From contig CBDHGK010000041.1 of assembly GCA_965263045.1 (NCBI GenBank), forward strand, positions 682,001 through 746,000: 64,000 nt of DNA, written 5' to 3'. A program made the translations under genes and the position numbers. The notes under the pieces are model-generated. The model searched no databases, was not told the DNA's origin, and worked only from the letters and a program-made list of their open reading frames with translations. Below, in pieces: positions 18,816 to 27,938 of this stretch (the first letter of the stretch is position 1; each line of letters begins with the position of its first letter). The stretch comes from G963664115 sp965263045 (GTDB taxonomy: Bacteria > Acidobacteriota > Terriglobia > 20CM-2-55-15).

Positions 18816-19295
18816 ATGGCAGTGACACAGACAGTCATTACCGACGCAACGACCGAGGCCCACTTCCGTGAAGCACGCAAGCTATTTTCAGAGTATGCGG
18901 CCGGGATCGGTATCGACCTGTGCTTTCAGGACTTCACCACCGAACTTGGAGTATTGGAGCGGATGTATGCACCACCGGAGGGCTGTTTGTTGCTGGCCTC
19001 TCACCATAGGGGGTTTGTCGGTTGCGTCGGCCTGCGCCGGTTTGAGGCCCAGGACTGCGAGATGAAGCGGCTGTATGTGCAGCCCATGTCGCAACGCAAC
19101 GGAATCGGGCGAGCGCTGGGGCGTGCCGCGATTCGGCGGGCGCGTCAGCTGGGTTATCGACGCATGGTGCTCGACACACTGGCATCAATGACGCCTGCAA
19201 GACAACTTTATCGATCGCTCGGATTCCGGGAAACCGGCGCCTACTACGACAATCCTATCGAAGATGCGGTGTATATGGCGCTGGATCTAGACTGA
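18816..19295 (+). CDS. GNAT family N-acetyltransferase
   Basis: 159 residues with the GNAT acetyl-CoA site: MKRLYVQPMSQRNGIGRALGRAAI, then a C-terminal LYRSLGFRETGAYY. The substrate is unknown. Its last nine bases overlap the end of the convergent HD-GYP gene on the other strand. Confidence 0.85.
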   Translation: MAVTQTVITDATTEAHFREARKLFSEYAAGIGIDLCFQDFTTELGVLERMYAPPEGCLLLASHHRGFVGCVGLRRFEAQDCEMKRLYVQPMSQRNGIGRALGRAAIRRARQLGYRRMVLDTLASMTPARQLYRSLGFRETGAYYDNPIEDAVYMALDLD

Positions 19296-21119
19296 TTGAC
19301 TGGTGGCCGGAGGCGGTTCATACCCGGGTACCTGAGACAGATCCACTTCATCGATCTGGTAGGGATCCAGATGCAGATCGGCGTACCGCTGGTATACTTT
19401 GCCCCACATAAACACGTCGAAAAGATCCGGATCAATATGGCCGTTAAGTTTCATGTTTCCGAGAATCTGCAGCGATTCTGAGAGCCTCTTGCCCTTCTTG
19501 TAGGGCCGGTCCTTGGCCGTCAGTGCCTCGAAGACGTCTGCGATACCCATACATCGGGCCTGCACGGACATCTGCTCGCGTGTGAGCCCTTTCGGATAGC
19601 CCTTTCCGTCCATCCGCTCGTGGTGACCGGCGGCATACTCGGTAACGTTTTTGAGGTGCTTCGGCCAGGGGAGCGCCTCCAGCATCCGGATCGTTGCAAC
19701 GATGTGGTTGTTGATAATCACGCGTTCGCCGGGGTTCAGCGTCCCGGCCCGGATCGTCAGGTTCTCGATTTCATTGTCGGTCAGGAAGTCGGCGTAACGG
19801 CCATCGACATCCGTCCAACGATATTTGGAGGAAATGTCCATCACCCTTTCGACATCTTCCGGTTTCATATACTCGCCACCGACATTCGAACACCTCAAGA
19901 ACTCGCGGTCTTCCTCGATCTCGGCAATGCGCATTGCGAACTTGCGATCGGCATCCTTATCGCGGTCCGCTCTCTTTTTGTTCGGCTTTTTGAGCTTCGT
20001 CTGGAGCATCTCGATTTCAGCGTCGCGCCGCGCCACCTCGAATCGGGTGTCCACGATGTTGATGCGGTCATAGATCGTTTCCAGCTTTGTGGCCTTGTCG
20101 ACGACGTGTATTGGGGTGGTGATCTTGCCGCAATCATGCAGCAGCCCGGCAATCTTCAGTTCGTGGCGGTCTTCTTCGGTCATCGCGAAGCCGCTGAGCG
20201 GACCGACCGCGCAGTCGTTGACGGCATCGGCCAGCATCAGTGTCAGCAGCGGTACGCGTTCGCAGTGCCCGCCGGTGTAGGTTGACTTATCGTCGATGGC
20301 TCCGTTCACCAGGTTGATGAACGATTCGAATAGGTCCTCGAGGCGGTTAATCAGCAAGCGGTTCGTCAGCGCAACCGCCGCCTGGGATGCGAGCGATTCG
20401 GCCAGCTCCTGGTCCTCGTCCGAGAAAGGCACGACATCACCGGTGACCCGATGCCTGGCGTTCAGCAACTGAAGAACGCCAATAATTTCATTTTCGTGGT
20501 TCTTCATCGGGACGGTCAGGAATGACTTGGAATGGTATCCCGTCTTTCGGTCGAAGTCCCGGGTGCCGGAAAAATCGAAGCCCTCTTCGGCGTATGCGTC
20601 GGCGATTTTCAGCGATCGATCGTTGTGGTAGGCATAGGCGGCGACGTTCGAATAGACTGGATTCCCATTCTTGTCGTACAGGGGAAGCGGAGGAAAAGGA
20701 ATTTCCGGGCCTCGGGCACCACCCATGGCGATGTCCAGGGAATCCGTCCGCATGATCTCGAACCGGAGCGTCCCCTCTTCCGTGACCCGATACAGCGTTC
20801 CACCGTCCGCATGGGTCGTGTTCTTCGCCGCGGTCAGGATGGTTTCGAGCAGGCCGTCGATGTCGGTTTCCGTAGACAGGGCCACACCGACTTCGTTCAA
20901 TTGTCGGAGACGTTCGACCAGGTCGCCGGAGTCCGGTGGGAGTTCGAGATGACTCCATGCACGCAATCCGGGCGTGAAGCGCACCACGGGAGCACCTTGA
21001 ACGACCGTCTCCAGGGCGGGCTCAATTTCGTCTTTTTTCAGTGCACGCATATCTACAATTCCCAGACCGCTCAGACGTCTGATCGATGGGGCTGACGAAT
21101 GCCCCAACTGCGCCTCCAT
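19287..21119 (-). CDS. GAF domain / HD-GYP cyclic di-GMP phosphodiesterase
   Basis: 610 residues. A GAF domain lies at about 70-245 (ALSTETDIDGLLETIL, SFLTVPMKNHENEIIGVLQLLN). The HD-GYP domain follows, with GGHCERVP, LLHDCGKITTP, GHHERMDGKGYPKGL and ADVFEALTAKDRPYK. The metal ligands HD and the GYP signature are present, so hydrolysis of cyclic di-GMP is expected. Between the HDCGK motif and the INNH segment there is a charged, coiled-coil-like insert of roughly 110 residues (including KKRADRDKDADRKF) absent from standard HD-GYP domains. There is no membrane segment, so it is probably cytosolic. Confidence 0.9.
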   Translation of the reverse strand: MEAQLGHSSAPSIRRLSGLGIVDMRALKKDEIEPALETVVQGAPVVRFTPGLRAWSHLELPPDSGDLVERLRQLNEVGVALSTETDIDGLLETILTAAKNTTHADGGTLYRVTEEGTLRFEIMRTDSLDIAMGGARGPEIPFPPLPLYDKNGNPVYSNVAAYAYHNDRSLKIADAYAEEGFDFSGTRDFDRKTGYHSKSFLTVPMKNHENEIIGVLQLLNARHRVTGDVVPFSDEDQELAESLASQAAVALTNRLLINRLEDLFESFINLVNGAIDDKSTYTGGHCERVPLLTLMLADAVNDCAVGPLSGFAMTEEDRHELKIAGLLHDCGKITTPIHVVDKATKLETIYDRINIVDTRFEVARRDAEIEMLQTKLKKPNKKRADRDKDADRKFAMRIAEIEEDREFLRCSNVGGEYMKPEDVERVMDISSKYRWTDVDGRYADFLTDNEIENLTIRAGTLNPGERVIINNHIVATIRMLEALPWPKHLKNVTEYAAGHHERMDGKGYPKGLTREQMSVQARCMGIADVFEALTAKDRPYKKGKRLSESLQILGNMKLNGHIDPDLFDVFMWGKVYQRYADLHLDPYQIDEVDLSQVPGYEPPPATSQSV

Positions 21120-21290
21120 TCTTTTGAAGTTTCAGGAGGTTAGGCCCCATCCGGTTCGGTTCTATCGTCCGTATGCAAATTGAGCTGTTGGGGGCCTTAC
21201 AAGACACTTATCGGCCGTGCTCAAGCAATTATTTAGACGCAGCTGGGTCGGGGTAAGGGAAAATGTGTGGAACCGGGGAGTTGGTAATTG

Positions 21291-22127
21291 CTAACCGACC
21301 AGCGATTCGATGGTTTCCACTTCTTCAGCCGTGAGGGCGAGGCTACGGCTCGCAAGGTCCTGTTGCATGTGGTTGCTGTCGGAGGTGCCCGTCAGCGGGA
21401 GTATTCCGACTGCATGTGCGAAGCGGAATACGACCTGAGCCGCCGTACTCTGGCTCCGTGCGGCAATCTCCTTGACGAAGGGGTGACCGCGGAGGTCAGG
21501 ATTGGCCGTCAGGAGCGAAAAACCCTGATATACGATCTCGCGTTCGATACAGAACCTCCGCACCTCCCGGTCCCAACCCCGCACGGCATAGCATCGGTTT
21601 TGAACAAATCGGGGAACCTCCCTGTGGACGGCAACCATTTGTTCCAGGTGCGGCATGGCAACATTACTGACACCCAGCGATCGCGCCCGGCCCGCGTCGC
21701 GTTCAGCGACCATGGCCGTCCAGACTTCAGCGTCCTCGTCGGTCCAGCCGTGATATGCAGCGGGGCCGTGCAGGACAAAGGAATCAACGTAGTTCGTACC
21801 CAGGTGCTCCAGCGAACTGGCCATCGATTGCGCGACCTGTGTGGACAAGTCGGCTCTCGGGTCGAAGGGGAGTCGGTGATCCTGACCGGCCAGGTAGGTG
21901 AATTTGGTCTGCAGGAAGAGGTCTTCTCGTCGGACAACGCCTGTACTGAAGGCCGCGGCCAAGGCGGCCCCGACGCCGGCTTCGACGTAGTGCCGCCGCT
22001 GGTTTGCTGTGTCTATACCGCGGAAGCCCAACCGGAGAGCCAGCTCGGTGAGAGCCTCTGTGCGCTCTTCCTTCCATGCCGTGCCATAGAGGAAGCTCGG
22101 AATCTGCGTCGTTTGATCTTCCGGCAT
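21291..22127 (-). CDS. Aldo/keto reductase family oxidoreductase
   Basis: 278 residues, (beta/alpha)8 family. The catalytic tetrad is recognisable: Asp in FRGIDTAN, Tyr in RRHYVEAG, Lys in LFLQTKF and His in SFVLHGP. The NADPH-binding end is represented by LGVSNVAM and ILPLTGTSD. The substrate is unknown. Confidence 0.85.
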   Translation of the reverse strand: MPEDQTTQIPSFLYGTAWKEERTEALTELALRLGFRGIDTANQRRHYVEAGVGAALAAAFSTGVVRREDLFLQTKFTYLAGQDHRLPFDPRADLSTQVAQSMASSLEHLGTNYVDSFVLHGPAAYHGWTDEDAEVWTAMVAERDAGRARSLGVSNVAMPHLEQMVAVHREVPRFVQNRCYAVRGWDREVRRFCIEREIVYQGFSLLTANPDLRGHPFVKEIAARSQSTAAQVVFRFAHAVGILPLTGTSDSNHMQQDLASRSLALTAEEVETIESLVG

Positions 22128-22176
22128 CGCAGTCGCTTCCCAGCGTCGGGGGACGGTTGATGGCTAACCCCCGCGA

Positions 22177-22584
22177 TTATCGTTCCATGTTCATGTGCGT
22201 AGTTCGCTCCGGAGCGATCACGTAGGTGACACGGACCTCTTCAGGGGTGCGGAACGGATACGAATCGAGATCCATGTAGCGTTTCGCCAGTGAATCGATA
22301 TGCGTGTCCGCTCCGGATTCATCGATCGTTTCCACACGTCCACGAATTTCCAGATATCTATAAGGGTTCGTCGGTTCGGCGATGACGATCGCAACTCTCG
22401 GATCGCGGCGCATGTTCTTGTCTTTAACGCGACCCTTCGCGGAATTGATCCGGATATTGCTGCCGTCGTAGTCGAACCATACGGGTGTGACCTGGGGGCT
22501 GCCGTCCGGCATCAGGGTCGAGAGCGACGCGACGATCGGCTTGTCCAATAAGTCCTTCACTGCTTCAGGGATGACGCTGCCCAT
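22177..22584 (-). CDS. Pyridoxamine 5'-phosphate oxidase-fold protein (PPOX class)
   Basis: 135 residues from the ATG at 22584, preferred over one 12 bp upstream because GGAG sits six bases before it. Family features: VASLSTLMPDGSPQVTPVWFDYDG, RVKDKNMRRDPRVAIVI and YLEIRGRVETI. Such proteins bind FMN or F420 in a split barrel; which one cannot be told. The gene is 49 bp upstream of the aldo/keto reductase and probably shares its transcript. Confidence 0.8.
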   Translation of the reverse strand: MGSVIPEAVKDLLDKPIVASLSTLMPDGSPQVTPVWFDYDGSNIRINSAKGRVKDKNMRRDPRVAIVIAEPTNPYRYLEIRGRVETIDESGADTHIDSLAKRYMDLDSYPFRTPEEVRVTYVIAPERTTHMNMER

Positions 22585-22795
22585 GAGATGCTCCATTCAA
22601 GTTTCTATGGATTGAGTAATTCGCGTTGCGGATCTTCCCATCCACAACGCATCTTCACAACGCGACTACGCTAAGTAACAGGGGCAAAAGTATACTTTAA
22701 TATTTCAGCGAATGGGCAGACCCGCGCGAATAGCGACTCTGAAGGTGGGTTCCACCTCGCTGCAGGGGTACGTTTAACCTTAATAATATGGAAAG

Positions 22796-23410
22796 ATGTC
22801 GCGAAAGACCGTATATCTCATCCGCCACGCTCAAAGCCACCCGTCATCCAGAGTAGCGGAGCCGGACTGGCCCCTGAGCCAGCGCGGCTATGAGCAGGCC
22901 ACCCAGCTCGGTCCCCTCCTGGAGACCCTCGATATCGGCAAAGTGTATTCCAGCCCGTATCGGCGCACCTTGAGCACGATCGACCCTTTTGTGAAAAAAC
23001 TGGGGTTGGAGGTCGTTGTGGACCCCGATTTGCGTGAGCGTAGAATCACCGACAGGGTTCGAAAGGACTTTCCGGAAGTCTGGATGCGATCCTGGCGGGA
23101 TTTTTCCTTCGCGTTGCCCGGGTGCGAGACCTCCTTCGACGCACAGCGCCGCTTCGTTGGCGCCGTGAGCCGTATCATGACGGCCGAATCGAGTCCAACT
23201 GTCGGGATCAGCGCGCATGGGAACGTGATCGCCCTCCTGCTAAACCACGTAGAGGCTGGCTATGGCTGGGAACAGGCGGATCGGCTGCGAAATCCGGACG
23301 TCGTCAAACTGGACTTTAGCCCGGGAGGCCTGAGCTGGGATCGGAGTTTCAGTCTTCCAGGAATCGACAACATCGTTACCTTCCACGAGGACACACCCAT
23401 CGATTGGTAG
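22796..23410 (+). CDS. Histidine phosphatase superfamily (phosphoglycerate-mutase-like) protein
   Basis: 204 residues. The catalytic LIRHAQS motif is at residues 8-14, a second conserved segment YSSPYRRTLSTI follows, and the second catalytic His is in GISAHGNVIALLL. The substrate is unknown. It diverges from the PPOX gene across about 200 bp with no other feature. Confidence 0.85.
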   Translation: MSRKTVYLIRHAQSHPSSRVAEPDWPLSQRGYEQATQLGPLLETLDIGKVYSSPYRRTLSTIDPFVKKLGLEVVVDPDLRERRITDRVRKDFPEVWMRSWRDFSFALPGCETSFDAQRRFVGAVSRIMTAESSPTVGISAHGNVIALLLNHVEAGYGWEQADRLRNPDVVKLDFSPGGLSWDRSFSLPGIDNIVTFHEDTPIDW

Positions 23411-23731
23411 GGGGTACCTCCAGAAGCATGAATGAGTGGGTTCGTCGCTTGACATACAGCCTGGCCACGCCGTAAACACTCCATCCGCGGGCACAATTAT
23501 GTAACCGTCGATACGATCGCCTCTTATTATCGGTTAACAGGAGTCGAAAGGTACCTTCTCCGCTGGTGGCCCGCTGACTGAACACGAGCGTTCACCCTTA
23601 AAGCCGGCGGGCCTCCTTATTTCGCCCCCCGCGGCAGTCCGCCCACAGTGATCCGCTCTTTGTTGTCGACCCGACTCCGTTGATCATGTGTCCTCCTCCC
23701 CGTACTATTATGGAGTTGCCAGGGGTTCGCC
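23411..23731. repeat. Non-coding spacer containing a decayed repeat shared with 35.7 kb
   Basis: No gene is supported here. AATGAGTGGGTTCGTCG at 23431-23447 recurs exactly at 35750-35766. Read on the minus strand, both places also carry CAGGCTGTATG upstream of it, separated by 6 bases here and about 50 bases at 35.7 kb. This looks like two differently decayed copies of one repeat. Confidence 0.4.
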
Positions 23732-24325
23732 ATCGACACGCCCATCCATTTTCGTCAGTTCAGGGATTCAGACCTTCCGGAGATCACGCGGATCATTCAG
23801 GAAAATCTGGTCTGGAACCTGTCCGAATCAGAACGCGGGGAAGGATTCCTTTCTGTGGATTTCGGGCCCGACCAGATCAGGCAGATGCACCGGAGTATTC
23901 CGATCGTCGTTGGTGAACGGGGACCGTCTTTAGTCGGGTTCTTGATGGGAAGCTCCCTGGCCGAGAGTGCCCGGATTCCTATTCTTGCTCGGATGATCGA
24001 GTGCTACGATTCGTTACGCTTCGACGGACGTTTGCTCAACGATTACCCTTCGTACGTATATGGACCAGTCTGCGTCGATCGTACGATGCGGGGTCAGGGT
24101 GTTCTCGAAAGTCTCTTTCGGCAGTGTCTGGACCAGCTTGCGGGTCGATTCGAGGCGGGGGTGTTGTTCATTTCCGCCGAGAACCCCCGCTCCTTGGAGG
24201 CGCACCGCCGCAAACTCGGGATGGAGTGGGTCGGCGACTTCGAGTTTGACGGGAAAGTGTTTCACGTGCTGGCATTCTCCATACCCGGGAACGATGCCCG
24301 TCTCGACCAGCGAAACTGGATATAA
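23732..24325 (+). CDS. GNAT family N-acetyltransferase with an unclear start codon
   Basis: The protein is about 197 residues if translation begins at the ATC at 23732, six bases after a GGGG stretch. The first part, IHFRQFRDSDLPEITRII, is a standard GNAT first strand and helix, so the coding region must extend this far; yet no ATG, GTG or TTG occurs in frame between the stop at 23681 and a GTG at 23855, which would remove that part. The acetyl-CoA segment is VDRTMRGQGVLESLFRQCL. Either a rare ATC start or a base error at this codon is possible. The substrate is unknown. Confidence 0.65.
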   Translation: MDTPIHFRQFRDSDLPEITRIIQENLVWNLSESERGEGFLSVDFGPDQIRQMHRSIPIVVGERGPSLVGFLMGSSLAESARIPILARMIECYDSLRFDGRLLNDYPSYVYGPVCVDRTMRGQGVLESLFRQCLDQLAGRFEAGVLFISAENPRSLEAHRRKLGMEWVGDFEFDGKVFHVLAFSIPGNDARLDQRNWI

Positions 24326-24349
24326 TGCAACCATTCTGAGGAGGTTGTT

Positions 24350-25426
24350 GTGATTGATCGATTCTATTTCTTGTTACCGGCCCTGTTAGTAAGCCTGTGC
24401 GCATGCGCGCCGGGCGAACCTGTGGTATCGGACGGAGAACCTGCCCCGAGCGCCGTGCCCGCAGGGACGCTGCACAACGGGCCCGCCTTCCAGTTCAACG
24501 AGATTGCCGATGGTGTTTACCATATCGTGGGTACGGGCTCGCTGACTGCCGGCGCGAATTCCGTCGCAATCGTGAATGAAGAGGATGTGATGCTGGTGGA
24601 TTCCCACATCACGCCTGCGGCCGCATTCGTGCTCCAGGAAGAGCTTCTCAACATTACAGACCTGCCCATTCGCTATGTAGTGAACACCCATTATCACTTC
24701 GATCACGCGGATGGGAACCAGGTGTTTGGCGCCGGGGTTGAGGTGATCGGCCATCGCTTTACGCGTGACGCCCTGGCAGGCAACCCCCTGGAGGGTCGAA
24801 CGTTTCAGACATTTACGTCGGGCGTTCCCGGACAGATCGAACAGTTGCAGCGCGATGTCGCTGCCGCATCGGAAGCCGACCGCGCTGACCTGGAAGAGCA
24901 ACTGTTTGTACTTGAGAACTACCAGGACGCCCTTGCCGACATCCGACCCACGCCGCCAAACCTGACGCTGGATCGAAAAATGACGATTTTTTCAGGGGAC
25001 AGAGAGATCCAGTTGCTGTTTCTTGGCCGTGCCCACACCGGAGGCGATGTCCTCGTCTACCTGCCCGCCGAGGGGATACTGTCCACCGGGGACCTCCTGG
25101 TTGAGGGCCTTGCGTTCATGGGAGATGCGTTCGTCAACGAGTGGATCGACACTCTGGATGCCGTAGCCGAGCTGGATTTCGACACCGTATTGCCCGGACA
25201 TGGCGCGGCCTTTACGGGGAAAGAGAAGATCGCATCTTTCAGATCCGTCCTGGCAGACCTCTGGACCCAGACAAACCAACTCCACGGACAGGGTGTTGCG
25301 GCCACCGATGCTGCAGCAATGGTGGACCTGACGGTCCATGCCGCTGCATATCCGCAAATCCAGGGTGTCGGCGCCAACGCTCTGGCTGTTCAGCGGATCT
25401 ATGAGTTGCTGGACGGGGAAGAATAG
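24350..25426 (+). CDS. Metallo-beta-lactamase-fold lipoprotein hydrolase
   Basis: 358 residues from a GTG with a strong GAGGAGG ribosome site. The N-terminus is a lipoprotein-type signal (hydrophobic run ending LLVSLCAC). The zinc-binding motif NTHYHFDHADG is followed by the ligand His in GRAHTGGD and the final LPGHG. An alpha-helical insert lies at about 150-205. Similar exported enzymes act on diverse esters and amides; no beta-lactamase activity can be inferred. It lies 24 bp after the GNAT gene and probably shares its transcript. Confidence 0.85.
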   Translation: MIDRFYFLLPALLVSLCACAPGEPVVSDGEPAPSAVPAGTLHNGPAFQFNEIADGVYHIVGTGSLTAGANSVAIVNEEDVMLVDSHITPAAAFVLQEELLNITDLPIRYVVNTHYHFDHADGNQVFGAGVEVIGHRFTRDALAGNPLEGRTFQTFTSGVPGQIEQLQRDVAAASEADRADLEEQLFVLENYQDALADIRPTPPNLTLDRKMTIFSGDREIQLLFLGRAHTGGDVLVYLPAEGILSTGDLLVEGLAFMGDAFVNEWIDTLDAVAELDFDTVLPGHGAAFTGKEKIASFRSVLADLWTQTNQLHGQGVAATDAAAMVDLTVHAAAYPQIQGVGANALAVQRIYELLDGEE

Positions 25427-25512
25427 ATCAATCCGGGACCGAGAGCCGATTCCTGATTCGAGTCGGCGGGCTGAGATTCGCTCCGCCGTCAAATCGAATC
25501 TCCAGTCCTTAG

Positions 25513-25781
25513 CAGCCCGTGGCAGAAGTCTCGCGGGCCGCGCGCAGGGGTCTTCGGGTAGCAGGCGCGAAGTGAGGAGCGGAACGATGTCTTTTCATCG
25601 TGACCGACGAACGACAAAGCCTGTGGCCCGAACCCCCCTGCGCCCAAGGGGTTACGGCGAAACGGGGCCGTCTTCGTTGTCGTCGACTCCTCGCAATGAA
25701 TGAGCATTGCAACGTCGTCGCCTTCTAGAATCCGGGTCCGTTTGGCCGTAACGCGGCCCGCGAGACTTCTGCCACGGGCTG
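25513..25781. repeat. 269-bp palindromic element able to fold as a three-way junction
   Basis: The ends are perfectly complementary over 30 bp (25513-25542 with 25752-25781). Two further hairpins lie inside. Arm 1 is closed by 25542-25550 with 25635-25643, continues at 25553-25558 with 25627-25632 and 25562-25565 with 25620-25623, and is tipped by CGATG/CATCG at 25585-25600. Arm 2 is closed by 25651-25665 with 25738-25752 (one mismatch) and tipped by GCAATG/CATTGC at 25693-25710. No coding frame is convincing. It fills the gap between two convergent genes. It may be a MITE-like or other non-autonomous element, or a structured transcript. Confidence 0.8.
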
Positions 25782-25788
25782 TTACGGA

Positions 25789-26628
25789 TCATGGCCGACG
25801 GACGTTTGTGGCCAGCCCGAGACTTTCCAGCAGGCGGATCGTATACCAGCCGCAATCGATCTGCCATAAGCGCCGGCTGAAGGATGCCGAGCTCGGAGCG
25901 GCGTGGTGATTTTCGTGCCAGTTCTCGCCCCATGCGGTCAGCTGGAGCGGTCCCAGCCACCATATGTTCCGTGCCGAATCTTCCCCGATGGGTACGTCCT
26001 TCTTCATGTGAAGAATGCTGTTGACCGCAGCCTGCAGGTGGAGGGCGTAAGCGAGTCGAATGCCGCCAAGCCAGAACAGCCCGGGCCATCCGAAGAGAAA
26101 CCAACCGCATGTCAGCGACATGGCGACGAGGGGGATGTGGATTCGCTGCCAGAATCGATAGCGCGCGCTCAACAGGTCCGGGCACCACCGGGTCAGGCTG
26201 CGTTGCGGTATCTGGTAGAGACATCGCAAATGGGCCCACCAGAATCCGCCGTAGCGGGGGCTGGATACATCGTCCACCGTATCGGAGTGCGCATGGTGAT
26301 ATCGGTGATTGGCGACCCAGGTTCCGGGCACACCGGAGCCGTTGAATACAGCGAACAAAATGAGTAACTGTTCGACCAAGGGGTTCAGCCGGAGAGCGCG
26401 ATGAGACAGGGCACGGTGATACGCAACGGTTGTGCCGATACCCCCAAGACCCGTCATCGCAACTGCCGTACCGAAGACGGGCCAGCCGGGGAGAGGGAAC
26501 AGGACGAGCCCGATTCCCGCCAGGGCGTGAATCAAAACGAGATAGACAAAAACCGAAAGGTCACCGTTATTGGTCTGGTACCACGGTTGCGTCCAGGGAT
26601 GCGGGCGAACCTGCTCCGTATTCTGCAT
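25789..26628 (-). CDS. Membrane fatty-acid (acyl-CoA delta-9-type) desaturase
   Basis: 279 residues with the three histidine boxes of the di-iron desaturase family: HRALSH, HRYHHAHSD and ENWHENHHA. Several hydrophobic segments (about 28-50, 52-70, 85-102, 165-185) place it in the inner membrane. It would introduce a double bond into acyl chains. AGGAACG precedes the ATG. The short C-terminus ends next to the palindromic element. Confidence 0.9.
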   Translation of the reverse strand: MQNTEQVRPHPWTQPWYQTNNGDLSVFVYLVLIHALAGIGLVLFPLPGWPVFGTAVAMTGLGGIGTTVAYHRALSHRALRLNPLVEQLLILFAVFNGSGVPGTWVANHRYHHAHSDTVDDVSSPRYGGFWWAHLRCLYQIPQRSLTRWCPDLLSARYRFWQRIHIPLVAMSLTCGWFLFGWPGLFWLGGIRLAYALHLQAAVNSILHMKKDVPIGEDSARNIWWLGPLQLTAWGENWHENHHAAPSSASFSRRLWQIDCGWYTIRLLESLGLATNVRRP

Positions 26629-26834
26629 ATTCGTTCCTGCCTCTATGTGACGATTATAGCTCTTAACAAATGGTGGGTTCGGTCAGTCGTTCGGAGGGCC
26701 CCCCAGCCTGCAGATTAGAGCGCAGTAATAGTAACATTGGAACCCTTGAATTGTCGCCGGGACACATCGTCTGGCGCAGGGATCCGTCAAAGTCTTACGT
26801 ACGACCCGTCGGGGGCCAGTTTGGGACTTGCAGC

Positions 26835-26867
26835 GGTCGCTCAAACGGTCATCCTGACCGAGCGACC
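26835..26867. promoter_or_regulatory. Extended hairpin in the leader of the MetE-like gene
   Basis: GGTCGCTC pairs with GAGCGACC, and inside it GGTCA pairs with TGACC around a three-base loop, with an AAAC bulge on one side. It lies 217 bp before the start of the MetE-like gene, in the 455-bp spacer between divergent genes. A regulatory role is inference; no riboswitch consensus is recognised. Confidence 0.5.
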
Positions 26868-26936
26868 TTCGCCGCCCACATTCTCCTGAATGCGGGCTCT
26901 ATAGGGATTACCTCAGACCGTCGTTGACCTTACAGG

Positions 26937-26961
26937 CCCCGCACGGTTCCTCCGTGCGGGG
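26937..26961. promoter_or_regulatory. GC-rich hairpin in the leader of the MetE-like gene
   Basis: CCCCGCACGG pairs perfectly with CCGTGCGGGG around a five-base loop. No T-run follows on either strand, so it is not a classic terminator. Together with the hairpin at 26835 it gives the MetE-like gene a structured 5' region. Confidence 0.5.
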
Positions 26962-27938
26962 GATCAACGAGGCGGAGCCGAGGCGATAGTGTAAATGATG
27001 ATAGCTTCGGAGAGCTAACAGAGCCCCGAATATTGGACGTTGACGGCCCCCTGCCCTCCGGCGGACTGGCTTGAAGGAGAAATATGGCTTTCAAATACCG
27101 TGCCGACCAGGTGGGCAGTTTTCTGCGTCCCCAGCAGTTGCTGGATGCGCGGGAGGATCCCGCGGTCAACCCTGCGCTGCTCAAAGATCTGGAGGATCAG
27201 CACATTCTGAAGTTGTTGGCTCGGCAGAAGGACCTCGGTCTCGAGATTTTTACCGACGGAGAATTTCGCCGCAGCAGTTTCATGGGCGATTTCTATGATT
27301 CGGTCGAGGGCCTTGACACCGGCGGCACGGTCGAACGGAAGTGGAAGAAGGGTGAGGGGGGTAACGGTCAGAGTGGGGTGTCAGCGATACCTCTCCTCGG
27401 AGTTGTCCGCAAACCGATCAGGCAGACGAAGCGCCTTACGAAGGACGAACTGGATTTTCTGAAACAGCACAGCCCGGGTGACATCAAGATCACGCTACCG
27501 ACGGCAAATCAGTTTCCAGCGATTATGTATAAGAAGGGAATCAGCGAGTCGGCGTACCCCACCTATTCGGACTTCCTATGGGATATGGTCGGGATCTTCA
27601 AATCGGAGATCGGTTCGCTGGTCAATGAAGGTGTGTCCTACGTCCAGATCGATGCGCCACGTTACACCTATTACATCGATCCGAAATGGCGCCGTTACAT
27701 TAGAGACGCGATGGGCGTCGATCCCGATCAGGCCCTGGACGAAGCCATTCGAGTCGACAACGCGTGCCTTGAAGGGGCAAAAAAGGAAGGCGTTACCCTG
27801 GCCATTCACCTCTGCCGCGGGAATAACAGAAGCCAGTGGTATGCGGAAGGGGGCTACGACCCGATTGCCGAAAAACTCTTCAATGAACTCAACGTCGACG
27901 TCTTTCTGCTCGAGTATGAATCGGAGCGTTCCGGCACA

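Noticed and set aside
26629..27083. Cobalamin or SAM riboswitch ahead of the MetE-like gene
   Set aside because: I could not find a B12 box or the conserved SAM core; only two unassigned hairpins are reported.
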